Part shown: piece after piece, positions 11,801-23,492 of the stretch
Layout of the letters: each line of letters begins with the position of its first letter
How positions within the stretch are numbered: the first letter of the stretch is position 1
Assembly: GCA_019915135.1 (NCBI GenBank)
Contig: JAHLMK010000035.1
Location: 1 to 64,000, forward strand
Source: Strobilurus pachycystidiatus
Lineage: Eukaryota > Basidiomycota > Agaricomycetes > Agaricales > Physalacriaceae
Direction: 5' to 3'
Length of the DNA: 64,000 nt
Translations under genes and position numbers: made by a program
Notes under the pieces: generated by a model
The model's input: only the letters and a program-made list of their open reading frames with translations
Told to the model about the DNA's origin: nothing
Databases searched by the model: none

Positions 11801-11951
11801 TGATAGGCTCGAGCATTGGTAACGGCGTGCTCCGGAACCGCTTGCTCGCAAACAAATCCGACAAGCTCTGCAGCGCGGCATGCGGCTGCCCGACGCTGAC
11901 CAAGCCGTCCGCCTGCTTGAGCACCGTTCTCGGGTTTGAAAACGGCGCCAT
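8890..11951 (-). pseudogene. eIF3 subunit a (TIF32/RPG1-type), broken copy
   Basis: Decayed, intron-containing copy of translation initiation factor eIF3a, the scaffold subunit of eIF3. The start, MAPFSNPRTVLKQADGLVSV at 11951, is typical of fungal eIF3a. Later landmarks include [48 protein letters not shown], the PCI-region segment SRLLSQLSEVYSTMKLSQLL, AYVMGCARRGELSVRIDH, RRALVARRRELNSELSVRKE, the long charged coiled coil with DYQKRREDLVRKKGEEFA, and a Gly/Pro-rich tail. Lesions are in-frame stops at 11677-11679 (TAG), 11659-11661 (TAA) and 11158-11160 (TAG), all at Gln positions of the family. There is a frameshift near 11465, an out-of-frame deletion of about 47 codons near 11095, a frameshift near 10195 and one near the GA-rich run at 9035. 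At least two GT-AG introns remain (about 11295-11365 and 9975-10035). It cannot encode a functional protein as read. Confidence 0.88.
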
Positions 11952-12623
11952 AATGTGTAGTGCGTATGCCTGCTCGGAACAGATAAGATTCGACTTCCCC
12001 GCGAAAAGCATATAATCGGCACCTTCTGTCTTGCTTTGTCCAATGTTCCCTGGCGGATGTGGGGCAGAGAGGCCGGAATGGACGCCTCGCTTTTTTGTTT
12101 CTTGGTTTTACAGTCAGAGTGGTGCAGCAAGATTGAGTAGAACACGCACCAGATTGCCCAGCGCGTTCCCGCCGCTGTGCAAACAGCTGATTCGGAAGAG
12201 GGAGACGGGAGGAGAGAGGAGATCCCGCGTCTTGCCCGGAGCGCCCTGCCGTGGTACGCGTAACGACGCACAGATACACCGCCAGCACCATCATGCTCGT
12301 CCATCAACCACTCCGTTCCCAGTTCCTGACGCCGTCCCTTCTCGTCAGCCGCGTTTGGGTGACCACCTTCCTCCACGTCTCTGCGCGCGAAGTTCACATT
12401 CCCACACCGCTATTCCTCCAGCATTTTCGGATGCGGATGACAAGAGCAGCTATACCTTGAACGTCCTAAAAAACCAGTGCTTATGCCTCTCGAGGATGAC
12501 TCCTGATCAACTTTGTAAAATGAGAACCTCGAAGTTCGTCGCGTGGTGTGATCACGAGCACTTGAGAGTCGGCAGCTCTGACGCCTCGAGCGACACTGAG
12601 AAACATAAGAACTTGTCACTCGT

Positions 12624-12657
12624 GCCTCGGAGACTCGGTCGATACCCGAGGCTTTTT
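12624..12657. repeat. 7-bp hairpin followed by T-run
   Basis: GCCTCGG (12624-12630) and CCGAGGC (12646-12652) are complementary, with a 15-base loop, and five T residues follow. It resembles a Pol III-type end or a bacterial terminator, but no transcript is identified upstream and the arrangement may be chance. Confidence 0.3.
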
Positions 12658-12759
12658 GTTCGCCTGAGAATCCTTACTTTCGGACAAATGGAAGACACAG
12701 TGTTATATCTATTCATCTATCTATCATAAGTCGATATAATGTAGTGAAGAAGTGTCGGC

Positions 12760-13480
12760 TTACGGGACCTTAGCCCAATACGAAAGATACTCTTCCAAAT
12801 GCCTGGTATCCAAGCTGGTACTCGTCACCATTTCTCTCGAATCCTTCTTCGTCTCTGATGTCGCCAGGATGACTCTCCCAGCGGCCATCTGCATGAAATC
12901 GTTTTCCAAAAAGTGCATCACTTTGAACACCGGTGTGTCGTCGCCCAATGACCACACTTTCTCCAACCAGTCCCCGAAGGGTATTGAAGGAAGGTCAAGG
13001 AGAGACGAGAATTCGCCAAGGATGCCAATCCAGCACTGATCATGACGAGATGGGTCCTCCAGGTGGTACATTGGGCGAAAACGTTTGGAGAATGTCGTCT
13101 CGACGATGGCGTTGCCTGCACGATTGACAGGCATCCACGAAAGTGACTACAAGGGCATGAGTATGAGACTCGATGTAAGGGAGATTCCCTTACCCTTACA
13201 ACGTGAGGAAGTGCACCAAGGGTTTGCGACGCCCTTATGATGATAGGGACATGCTCCGTCTCATTCCACGCCCCGACACCTTCTGCGCCAGTCATCTGCC
13301 CAATCCTCACCGAGCTTCCCTTGATCAAGTTCAACCCCTCACTTCCGTACAAGTGGTCCGCGATCTGAACGAGACGCTCGCATACCCACTTCGCCTCGGG
13401 GTAGCCGAACTCCACTGGCAAGACATCTGAGTATCTTGTCGTATTTGCGTCTCGACGTTGCCGTAGAACAATAATGTGAA
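12760..13480 (-). pseudogene. NRPS-like adenylate reductase, C-terminal reductase fragment
   Basis: This is the 3' end of an NRPS-like (adenylation-thiolation-reductase) protein: the C-terminal part of its NAD(P)-dependent thioester reductase domain, a Rossmann-fold module that releases the bound acyl group as an aldehyde or alcohol. The upstream exon reads GYPEAKWVCERLVQIADHLY (the YxxxK-type catalytic segment, with Tyr and Lys retained) and SSVRIGQMTGAEGVGAWNET. An intron at 13147-13199 (GT-AG, phase 0) leads to LSWMPVNRAGNAIVE, PFGDWLEKVWSLGDD and a C-terminal HLEEYLSYWAKV. Everything upstream (adenylation domain, carrier domain and NAD-binding GxxGxxG) is missing above about 13500, so it is a truncated gene end. 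The substrate class cannot be inferred. Confidence 0.7.
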
Positions 13481-13735
13481 GAGGTTGTCCTTCTGAATGT
13501 TCGCTACTCGGTGATATGGGTGGGCTGATGGTTGTATTTACATGACCTTCGAGTGTAATAAGCACAATGGGATAGATGAAGGAAGAAACTAGAATGAACC
13601 TCATGAATACCGCATCGAGAACGCACCCTGGATGAGGACTCATACAGGTCTCAAGGGATGAAGTGGAAGCTGATAATCGCCGTCCCGGACGATGTTGGCT
13701 AGCCAGAGACCGCAGATCCTCCGCGCCTCACAAAG

Positions 13736-14200
13736 ACCTGAAATCAATCGAATGCTGGTGATATCCAACGTACTGACTGGGTGTCAGGTAACGAAATCGG
13801 TATATGTGCTTGAAGACGCACCGAAAGTTCTACCCATCGATGTTTGCTTTGCTGCGCGACTGAAGAGGACTGGAAGGTTGCGTCGACAGGGGGCGACGTG
13901 AGCTCAAAGCAAGTAACGTCGGCGAGGCAGACAGACGGAAAGCTCGACATCGCAGTCCTCAAAAAGACCTGAAATTCATCGAATGCCGGTGAACGCAGAC
14001 GTGCTTACAGGGTGGCAGGTAACGAAGTCGCTATATGTGCTTGAACGCGCACCGAGAGTGTGCCCATCGAATGTTACTTTGCTGCGCGACTGAGCAGGAC
14101 TGGAAGGCTGCGACGACAGGGAACAACGTGAGCTCAAAGCAAGGAACGTCGGCGGGGCAGCCAGACGGAAGGGAGGCGATAGTATTGAGCTCGACGTCGT
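13736..14200. repeat. Diverged 231-bp tandem duplication
   Basis: A segment starting ACCTGAAATCAATCGAATG at 13736 is repeated from 13967 as ACCTGAAATTCATCGAATG. The copies share GGTAACGAA, TATATGTGCTTGAA, TTTGCTGCGCGACTGA, AGGACTGGAAGG and GTGAGCTCAAAGCAA in the same order. Divergence is substantial (small indels and many substitutions), so the duplication is old. No convincing coding frame is shared. Confidence 0.75.
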
Positions 14201-14890
14201 AGCGTAACGGAAGGAGCATTCGGCTGATGCCGACGTCTGATTTTGGATCACCTCGATCATCCCTGTTGCACCTCGCTCTCAGCCTCTCTCACCTTCACAT
14301 TCGAAATCCATGCGATATATGGTCAACAACCACTGTGTCAGTTGCAAAGGCATATGGCTTGAGGCCCAGTACATCTTCTCTGTGATTTCGGCCGGGCCTC
14401 GACCGTGATCTGGCTCAGCGCCGCGATGAGGAACGAAATTAGGACGATGGTCTTCAAGGAACGACGGCCCGTGGGCGCCCCACCGGATGCGACGAGGAGA
14501 ACTACGGCCGCCAAATTCTGATGGGCTGCTGGTGCTGTCGTAGTCGACAAGCAGAAGGAATATATCAGCGGGGCCATGGACATCTGCGCGGGACACAGTG
14601 ACACAGGGCGTGAATCAGCTCGTGAATCATCTATGACCGTCATTTGTTCTCTCGCTTACGCGTGCTCAGCATTGACCCATCATCAAGCACGCGATTTCAT
14701 GCTATCCAGGCTCGCATAGCGGCTAATTGTCTACTGCTTGTACCGCGTTCTCACTACAAAGCAAGCACATCTTCGCGAAGGTTGTCGACCTTGCACTGCT
14801 AGGCAACGCACACCCATTGTCTTATTGCCATCGTTCCTTCTCAAGGTAACGGTCTGTTGGACATCATAGCCTCCGAACAAAAGCACTGAC
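14201..14890. other. Intergenic, no gene assigned
   Basis: Minus-strand frames around 14280-14640 include a hydrophobic run (TIVLISFLIAALSQITVEA) that could be a relic membrane segment, but the reading frame is interrupted and no family is recognised. Nothing else is supported. Confidence 0.35.
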
Positions 14891-14946
14891 ACCTACATCA
14901 GCTTCCGTTCCATGGACACAGCACTCTCCAGCCAACTTTTCTCATC

Positions 14947-16223
14947 ATGATCGCCTCCTCCAATCCAACTTTTGCTGGTTTCACGAATCTGGGCAATTGG
15001 TCCGACATCCATGCTTCCCCGCAGGGACCTAGCGCAGGGAGACCCACGGGCAAGCAACGGATCATCATCGAGTACAACTCAGAAGACGTCGCGCACATAC
15101 TTCTCGCCCTCATCCACGACTGCTACATCTCTATCAACCAGGCGCACCGTGGCCTTGTGCCCAACCACCCCTACGCTACCAGCTCCTCTGCTTGCATATT
15201 CTTGCTCAAGATCTGGCCCGCTACGAGACCTCCGAATTCATGCAACCCCGCCTCGGGCTCATTGGCGACCTGCTGAAATTACGGATGGACACACTCCTCG
15301 CGGACCAAGCTCACAGAGAGGCGATTCAAGCCGTTCGAGGCTTACATTACCGAAAACAACTGCACGCTCACATCAACACGTCCATGGCGCTCCCTATCCA
15401 TGTGCCTGGGTTTGGGTTCGAAGAGAATGATGAGCTGCAAGCGTTGCTTTCCCTGATACAGGCAACCATGGAGGAGGGAACGATGAACAACTCGTCTGTC
15501 ACGGCGGCAGAACTGTGCAACGATCTTCGGGAGGCGATGGACCTCCCCGCATGGTCGCCTTTCTCGTCGTCTTTCTCCCTCTCTCAGGCGTTGGTACATC
15601 CGGTCTTTGCTACCGCGACACCCGTGGCTCTTGGTGTTGCGATGAGGTTGCCGACTACGACGTCGACTCCGTCGCAACCTGTGACGCCGGAGAGGGAAGT
15701 GGCGTTGCTGCACGATATCTTCAACTCGTTCTACGCCTTCGTGGATGAATCCCATGGAGACTTCGAGGAACTGGACTTGGACCAACTGCCCCAGTCTACG
15801 CGCAACCATATCTCGCTCGATATGGACGGGAAGTACACTTCATACAACGAAGATGAAGTTGCCTTCCGGCAGATGGTCCTGGCTCGGGACATTCTGTGCG
15901 GGCTGCTCTCTGGGCCGTCGACCTTGACATGGCGTGGGGTGTATGCCGCCTATGTCGCTCCGTTGTTGGGCTGTAAGGAGAGCTGGTTTCTTGGTATGCT
16001 TTTTTGCCTCGCCTTGATGTACCAATTCTGACTTTCTTCAGCGAAATCGGACGTCCGGGATCCGCTTCTCAACGAGCTTGGGCAGGTGGAGGAGTACTGT
16101 CAGCAGGGGGACGTGGGAACACTGCAGGAGTTTCCTCTGCTGGTCGCGTTGAGGGCGCTGACGTCCATGAGAGGCTCGGGGCTAGGGAGATATCTGCCGC
16201 AGTTGTATCCCGATGAAGAGTGA
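14947..16223 (+). CDS. Hypothetical protein, probably with one frameshift
   Basis: Not recognised. A coding-like frame starts at ATG 14947 (MIASSNPTFAGFTNLG, then IIIEYNSEDVAHILLALIHD). It must move to another frame between about 15165 and 15190 to continue as LLCLHILAQDLARYETSEF. No acceptable intron bridges the change (the only GT-AG candidate is 34 nt and in the wrong phase), so a small indel is likely. The second frame runs cleanly to 15993. A 48-nt phase-1 intron (15994-16041) follows, and a last exon (16042-16223) ends LGRYLPQLYPDEE. The product would be about 400 residues, mostly alpha-helical, without signal peptide or membrane segment. It may be a mildly damaged gene; a start at 15192 is an alternative. 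Confidence 0.55.
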
Positions 16224-16901
16224 TTGGGTATTGTTGTGTAACGTACGTTAGCGAGAGTGTTGGACTGTATATATGATATGTACTCTTTCCCTATGCATTC
16301 CTTTCAAAATGGCTACAATGAACATCAATGGTTTACAAACATAAGTCTGTTGAATTGCTGTCAGTGGCGCCGCAGAAACGCACTACCGGGCTATGAAATC
16401 ACAGGAAGTTGAGAGCAACTCGCTTCCCTTGTCTACAACAGCATTCCAGAGCTCTCTAAAACGTTGATTTCGGTGAAATAGATGACTCATTTCGCCTGGC
16501 TGTGTTCATAACCGGGGGGCAAACTGATCAACAAACATAGGCGTTCATTTTTTCTGCCTTGTTCCTCGCGTGGATATATGTACTCAAAATTGCGGATCTT
16601 CCTTGGAATCACGGTATCTCTCTGTCCGCTTGGATTCACTGGCGCACCCGACATTCTCGGGACGCACATCCCGCTCATTGAACAGGGCAAGGCGCATTTC
16701 AGACGTCCCGGAGCTACTGATCCGATATGTGTCGATCAAGTAATCGAACCACAGTGGCGTTAAGCTGTTTGCGTTTCCTGTTGCGTTCCCTTATTTGCCG
16801 ATGACACCGCTTGCTGGAACGATATAAGGTTCGGCAACCGCTCGGAAATTCCGGTCCTCTATCCTCTCTCATTCTTTCCTCTCGCTCGTCCACCCACTAC
16901 G

Positions 16902-18318
16902 ATGACCACGCCCATACCTCAGCCTCCCTCCATACCGCTCTTGGAAAATATCGCCTCCCTGGCCAGAGGCACGCCTCTCAGCTACAGGGCGAACGCGGTA
17001 TTGAATCTTTCCAAAGAGTTACCGACGCGCGGATTCCATAACCTCGCCCAACAATACGGGGAGCTTTATCAGCTTAATCTTGTCGGTCCGTAATCTCTGT
17101 TCTATTCTTCTGTACGGCTCGCTCATTGGTGCCAAAGGACGCGTCGTGCTTTTCGCTAGCTCACATACACTGATCAACGAGCTGTCTGACGATTCTAGGT
17201 TTCGTAAATCCGTCGGTAAGTCACTCGCCTTTCCTAGCTTGACGAGAAATGCTCACGGTCGACTAGGCGGTGCTCTCAAAGAGACACGGAATCTCGTGAA
17301 CGATGGGATCTTTACTGTCGCAGTCAGCATCTTTTCTCACTTCCAGTATGCTGACTGCGACCATAGGCATTCAATGACGAGCCGAGCTGGGCAATCGCTC
17401 GTAAGTGCAACCCTTCGTCTCTTTCATTCACGCTGCCTCAGCGATTCGACCTCAATATGATGCTATCATGACCAGATCGCCTTTTGACACCGGCATTTGG
17501 TGCGTCAAAGCGTCTTTCTGATTGTGATTCAGGACCTGATTGGCTCATAGGCGCTGTGCCTATACGAGACATGTTCGAGAACATGCAACAAGACATCACT
17601 GAGCAGTTGATACTGAAATGGCAGCGGTATGTCTCCATTTTCCCTCTGCTCTCCCTCGCGCTGACAGATAGCCCAGGTTCGGTCCCAACCTTTCTATCGA
17701 CCCCACAGATGATCTCACACGTGTTGCGCTGGACACGATCGCGTTATGCTACATGAGCTATCGATTAAACTCCTTCTATACCGTGTGTACACCTTTCCAT
17801 CGCCTTGAAGCTGCTATTAAACTTCTCCTAGGCAACTCAACCGGCCTTTGTGAGCGCGATGATGGACTTCCTTCGGGAGTGTAATCTCCGCGCGAACAGA
17901 CCGAGCATCGTACAGGCCTTCATGAAGAACACGAACGATAAATACGACGCGGATATTAGGTTATTACGGGGAACCGCGGATGAAAGTATGTCGCTCTTGC
18001 TGCCCCATCCGAATGAGGAATCGTTCATTGACTGGTACTGCCTAGTCATCGCAGAGCGCCGGAAGTACCCCTCAACGAAAAAGGACATTCTCGACTGGAG
18101 GCTCAACGACAAGAACCCGAAGACGGGCGAAGTCATGTCGGATAAAAGTATCACTGACAATGTGCGTCCCTTCCTTCCCTACATGTCGACACCCGACCTG
18201 AATTGAGGATGCGCAATTAGCTTTTGACCTTCTTGATTGCGGGTAGGTCTCACTTCCGTCTTGACCTGCTTCCAAATGCTAATATCCGCTCCTCTACTAG
18301 GACATGAAACGACTTCTG
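16902..18318 (+). pseudogene. CYP505-type cytochrome P450, 5' half only
   Basis: N-terminal half of a P450 of the CYP505 (P450foxy / P450-BM3-like) group, self-sufficient fatty-acid hydroxylases in which the heme domain is fused to a reductase. The start at ATG 16902 gives TTPIPQPPSIPLLENIASLA. Eight or more small introns with good GT-AG borders interrupt the frame. Landmarks are FHNLAQQYGELYQLNLVG, GALKETRNLVNDGIFTVA, RLLTPAFGA, IRDMFENMQQDITEQLIL, LDTIALCYMSYRLNSFYT, FVSAMMDFLRECNLRANRP and KDILDWRLNDKNPKTGEVMS. The I-helix then reads LLTFLIAG plus HETTSG (ending 18318). No stop is seen up to there, but the ExxR motif, the heme-binding Cys loop and the whole reductase domain are absent downstream. 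It is therefore a truncated gene, probably cut by a rearrangement near 18320-18380. Confidence 0.82.
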
Positions 18319-19600
18319 GTACGTGCCTTCCTCAGTACAACACATTCGCGACACGCTAATTGACTGTTCGTAAATGGAGTGAAGACAAAAGCTAGTGAAG
18401 AGAAACTACTGATCATCGACAGTTCCAACATCGTTGATGAAGGCTTGCCATCATTGCAGTCCAAATGTCGGTACAGTCAAGGAGACGACCGCAAGCCTGT
18501 GAGACGGTGACTATGATCTAAAGAATCGGACGATGGTGAAGGCAAAGACAGCGCCATTGCCGCCGCTGCCAGCTCAACCGGACCGACTATATGTGCGTGG
18601 TACCTATGGGAGGAGAGCTCATGGCGTCGTCACAGTTGCTGGAGCAAAGTGCAATGTAACTTGAAGTCAAGAGGAAATCAAGCCATTGTTGAGCTTACCT
18701 GGTGCGAACATGACTCGGTCCACTAACTCTCCGGTGAGTTCACTACAGCAACATCGCATTACAAGAGTGGGCGGCGTTAATGGCATCGTCCGGCGAGGAG
18801 AAATGATGAGTGCGTCGGTGGTTCAACGATTCCACCGACGTGTCGGACGTCAGCGGCACCATCACTGAGGTGCATCGACTGTCCTGAGGGCACAACGGTG
18901 GCATTCAAGGCCGTACAGTTATGGCAGTCTGCAAGGAATAGATATGTGAGTCAAGCACTGGAACAAAGACGTCGTTCCAAGCTGACCTGACATGACCATC
19001 GCCGAGTCCGCTATCTCCACTGAGGTAAGATCACTATGAGAAGCCAGTGAGCGGCGGTGTAGGTGCTGCAAATGAAGAGGGACGGTCGATGTGTGGTGGG
19101 AGTTCCACGACGCGCCAACGAAAGGTAGTGGGGTCCATCGAGGCTTGAGACGGCATTCACGCCATCGCTCAACGGTACAGAGTCAACCGCGAGTGCGGCG
19201 TCGCTAGTGCGGCGTACAGATATCTCATTTGTGCAGTGCGTCGTGTGATCATCTCCGCGGCGTCCAAGGTTATCAGTTGTGGCGTGTCACGCTTCTATAT
19301 GGACAGTCGCAGAGCTGAGGCTGCATCAAGGCCTCCAATGTACAAGAAGCGATGCTCAAATGCCAGATAGTGTTGAGACGGCACTGAGAGTAGCGCTTGG
19401 GACTGTGTAGAGAGCATAGTGTTCATAGAGTGCTGATGAATAGATTATATATAGTAGTACAAGCCAGATGACCAAACGACAACAGTACAGAAGAAAAGCA
19501 TGACGAGAAGCATGGCGATAACCCGGCGGGTACGGTAGGCTATCAGAGGAATGTGGGTAACTGTTGGCAACCATGAGCAAAAGGCGCCATTGGTGATAGA
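18319..19600. other. Intergenic, no gene assigned
   Basis: This stretch follows the break in the P450 gene. All six frames are heavily interrupted, no domain is recognised, and the base composition differs from the coding blocks on either side. It may contain worn-out repeat DNA. Confidence 0.45.
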
Positions 19601-19608
19601 AAGCTCAC

Positions 19609-20120
19609 CTCGTGGAACGAGATCGTCCGCATGACCGTTTGCCTCTCTACACCCAACGTGATGAGCATGTTGCTCAGCTCGGTGCCAGTTTTTTTCCGAA
19701 TGGAAATGAAAGAGGAGAGCACAACGTCCAGCTCCAAGGAAGAAAGGGCGTCGTCCCGGTGTCGTTCCAAGACGCGCGACAATGCAGAAAAGAAGCTGCT
19801 GAGTTCGGTAATCCGGAGCCCAGCGGCGGTCTCGGTGAGATGGTTCGATAAATAAGGGATGGAGTCTTTGGGGAGGTCCGGGTCCATCAGCCTGTAAGCC
19901 GGGTTGGTGTCAGTCCGAATTGAGATCAAGTGTGGAGGACTTACATCAAACGCAATAGCATTAGGACAATGTCCATTTGATGGACGAGAATGAGCGAGAG
20001 CTCATATCCCAGTGCTCCCGCGTCAGCTGCTGAGGCTGCAGACTCTCCCAAGTGTCCGGCGACGTCGGCGGTGTCGACGAGAGTAGTCGGTATCTTCAAG
20101 AGGGAGTGTACTGAATTGTC
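19609..20120 (-). pseudogene. Small unknown-family protein, copy 1 (fragment)
   Basis: Two exons (19955-20120 and 19609-19891) are joined by a phase-2 intron. The first reads NSVHSLLKIPTTLVDTADVA, then LGYELSLILVHQMDIVLMLL; the second reads DPDLPKDSIPYLSNHL, then TAAGLRITELSSFFSALSRV. The same family appears at 54050-54363 (VDTANVAGFLGEAV, GYELSLILVHEMDIVLILL, ELPKHSIPQLSNHLSETAA) with the same intron position. Immediately upstream of the first exon the frame has TAG where copy 2 has CTG CAG, so the 5' part seems broken. Function is unknown. Confidence 0.55.
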
Positions 20121-20940
20121 CTACAGAATGTCAGCCCGACATCTGAGGAACAGCCCGCAAGACGCACAGATGTACTCGGCATGTTGGCAAAGCGTGGCAT
20201 GGTGGCATGCTGCAGGAGGTAACGGACCGATACAGCTCTAATTAATATTATGTCAGTGATAACCTAATCACACCCACGGTTAGGATCAGGGGGTATTCGT
20301 GCCTTGAAATCTGAAGACCCACCGCGGCCTCAATCATAATGCGAAGTTGCGAACCCTACCTCAAGGGTTGGTAAGCCTCAAGCACTTTCGCTTATGTCGC
20401 CAATCATCCCCAAGACCCACATTGGAGTGTTTTCAAGCGGTCAAGTAATAGTTCAAGGTGCGTAGCTCCAGTTCCCGCAACCATCAACTTAGCCTCTTAC
20501 CACGACCACCATAGACCACCCGCACTCAACAATGACGACTCAGGCACGGACGACCACACTCCGCGATACGCATCGACCCCTTCAATGATAATGTCGTGTC
20601 ATTTGGCCCCGACATTATGAATACCGCCGTCGCGGACATCAAATCCGCCTGTCATACCAATCACAACTGCGAAATCAAGATCTCGCAAAAGCCGCCATTG
20701 TTCTATCCAGCGCGGCGCCCTTCAATGTATCTCGTACCTCCAATGACCTGCGGCTCTCAGTAAACTCAACCTCCGGAGTCCGGTTTTGTCGCCCCTGGAC
20801 ACCGCCAGCATCGGTATCGAATTCAGGTCGGGGCGGAAGAGGGCCTGTGTATCGTTGGCAGAGACTCTGCCGGATTTCGGTCACAAATGCTTGGGTAGAG
20901 CGGCGGCCTGTAGAGCTCACGGTATGTCTTCTTGCTCTGC
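20121..20940. other. Intergenic, no gene assigned
   Basis: Contains an AT-rich stretch around 20235-20280 and short frames on both strands. No domain, repeat or RNA gene is supported. Confidence 0.4.
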
Positions 20941-21596
20941 CTATTCGCCGGTTGTAGGTTTGAGTGTGGCGGGCGGCTGAGGTGACTGGGGAGGTGCGAA
21001 GGGAGTTCGTGGTGGTGGTGGAAGCTGGGAGGAGGAGAGCTGTTTGAGTAATGGGACGGATGAGGGAGAAGCGGGACGACATACTGGGGTGGCAGGAGGT
21101 GTCGGATAGACAACACACGAAAAGCCAAATTCCTGCCCGCTGAGGTCGTGTACCACGTGCTGAATCTGCATCCGCAATGTCGTCTGCGAGCTGACCGCTG
21201 TGTCTGCGCCGTCAGCATGGTCGCCACCGCACACGTGCTCGTCGGGCTTATCATGGGAAGAGGACGCCTTTACTTCCGCTGGCGAGTATGGCGTCGTAGG
21301 AGTGCGAGTCGCTGAGCTCGCGGTGCCATAGGCGCCTGGAGACGTTCTCGAGGCGCTGACCATCGTGCAGGCCGCCCTTGCATTTGTTGAGCACTGTATG
21401 ACATAAACTGGTCAGCGAGCATGTCCTGGTGGACAGACGGTGACCACGCACAGAACCACAGGCTGGAGAGTGCGTCGTCGCTGTCAAGGTCGCGGAGGGC
21501 GTCGTGTGTGACGGCAAGTACGGGGGTCGGGAGTGCTCGCAGCATGGTCGTGGGGGTGTGTGAGCCCGGAACTTGAAGGTTGTTGGCGGTCAACAT
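20941..21596 (-). pseudogene. GATA-AreA (DUF1752) motif protein, probably broken
   Basis: The reading starts at ATG 21596 with a short N-terminus, then SDDALSSLW. It continues across a 58-nt GT-AG intron (21394-21451) into NKCKGGLHDGQRLENVSRRL. This matches the short conserved motif of the AreA-type GATA-like domain (DUF1752), normally LWxxFxKCK...GxRLENLSWRLW, found near the N-terminus of fungal regulatory proteins. The frame stops at 21251 soon after the motif. A Pro/Ser-rich frame typical of the rest of such proteins continues in a different phase to 20941, so a frameshift is likely. The motif Trp after RLEN-S is replaced by Arg (SRRLW). Confidence 0.5.
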
Positions 21597-23490
21597 GACC
21601 GGTTGTATTAGGCCTTTCTTTTTCTGACGGGCCGGATGTTGGCGGATGTGGAATCAGATGGTATCCGGGATAATCCGGCAAGTGGCATTTGAAACTCCGA
21701 CACCATCACTTTCGTCGAATTTCAATTCGTTTGGATCTTGACAACATTATTATTCAACAATTCAGTCTGACAACATTATTATTCAACAATTCGGTCTGAA
21801 CGTTCCTTATTTCTCGCTCTAAAGGATCTAACTAGTCAAAGATTCCACTGGATTATTCTGCCAAGTATGCTTTTCCGCGCAAGTCCTCCTAGCCACAATG
21901 AACTTCGATTACATCCCTAGAGATCCGAGACTGGAGCTGTAGAGCTGGCGGAAACCTGTCCCAAGCAGCACACCGACGTATGCGAAAGCAAAACGTATCA
22001 ACCGGAGGTGATGCAATGGGTGGACTGTTCAAACGTTCAATCCTCACACAAAACATTTTGGCGCAGGCGCCGTGTTTCTCACTTTTTGCTTTCAATTCGA
22101 CATTTTTTCGGCGACTGGCCGGAACAGATTCATATACATTGATTTCCATTTACGGTCAAAATTTTCTGGGAGTGCGGCCGCGATTTTACTTGTCCTTAGA
22201 TCTCGTACTTTCAAGTCCAACGTCCCGCACGCTCGACTGGCGCCCGTATCTACTGAATGTTCCGCTTAGATCACGTCTGATTTGACCTTGGATGCTTTTC
22301 CAGCTTTCTCACTGCCGGTACAACACCGGAAAAGCCAGATTATCAAGGTGAGTAAAATCTCCCGCACTTTCAACGGGGAGAACGCGCGCTTCGCACGCGA
22401 ATTGACGTTTACAGGCTGCGGTATCTTTATAACGATGTCAAAGCTCAAATATGGCACCCTCAGAATGCTGATAGCGCGCCTAGTGCCGGCAACAAGCAGA
22501 TATTACGCCACAGTCCGTGTTCGGGCCCTCCTTCCCTCGTTACCTCATGTGGCCACCCGGGCCTTCTATCAATCAGCACAGTGACCAAATAGAGATGATT
22601 CAAGGTGCCAGAACTTTTACCCCTGCGATGTAGAGCACTGAGAGCCGATCCTACCTCCCCATCTCTACTCCGTCGCTAGCCGCTCTCCGGGCCGGCCTAG
22701 CATTCCCGGAAAACTCAGTCCTGGTGCTCCACGTTCTTTATGCCTTCTAATCACCCCACAGACCTCTGGAAGGCGTCAAGGATGTATCCCGTGCATCCAC
22801 ACCCCGAGGAAAGTACCGCGACTCAAAGCTTTCGTTGGACTTCCATATAAGGCAAGTCAGACAAACAGGCATGTCTGTGGCTCGTGCGCTGTTCCAAATG
22901 GTATGAAACCCAACGGTTAGGTATGTTTCCTTCGTCATCCAGTCACACTCCCACTTTCACCACCACTGGCACTCACACTTCTACTGGCGCTCGTTTTTAT
23001 ATCGACACTTGATTTTGCTTACTTTCTGGCCTCGACCTTTCTACACATGCTTTTATCTGCTCCACGTCTCCGTTACTTACATCACTCGACTTCACTTCTG
23101 CTTTCGGTCACTTGATTACTTACCGTGACTTCTTACCCTCACCACCGACTTTCGACTTCCTTCGCTCGCGCTCTCTCAACCTCGGGAACTCTTGACTCAC
23201 AATGGTTTCAATTCCGTATTCGTTCCCTTTACTTGTTCTGTCGCTTGACTAACGATTGTCTTAGTAGCTTGCTTCCAGATACTTGTACGCGGAGATGAAC
23301 TTGCATGGTTACCGTCGACGACGGTTGGATTGGGATCATGGTAAGTTGTGTTTAGGCTCCCAGCCGAATGAACTAACAACTGTGAAGGTGCTTCCAGGAG
23401 GGATACGCGTTTAAACAGATACACGGTTTCGACATTGGTGTGTAACAGATACCTAACCTCCGTCCGCAATCCTTACCTCCCAAAACATTA
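21597..23490. other. Intergenic with 29-bp tandem repeat and CT-rich tract
   Basis: Two 29-bp direct repeats beginning ACAACATTATTATTCAACAA lie at 21741-21769 and 21770-21798 and differ at one base. From about 22930 to 23200 the plus strand is strongly C/T-rich, as in fungal core promoters, but no convincing gene begins directly after it. Short frames between 22000 and 22600 have no recognisable domain. Confidence 0.5.
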
Positions 23491-23492
23491 TC

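Noticed and set aside
12624..12657. Rho-independent terminator
   Set aside because: Bacterial-type signal has no meaning in this fungal context; listed only as a hairpin.
12031..12729. 232-codon plus-strand ORF
   Set aside because: No recognisable domain, overlaps equally long minus-strand frames, no splice signals.
13736..14200. CRISPR-like array
   Set aside because: Only two long diverged repeats without spacers; the genome is eukaryotic.
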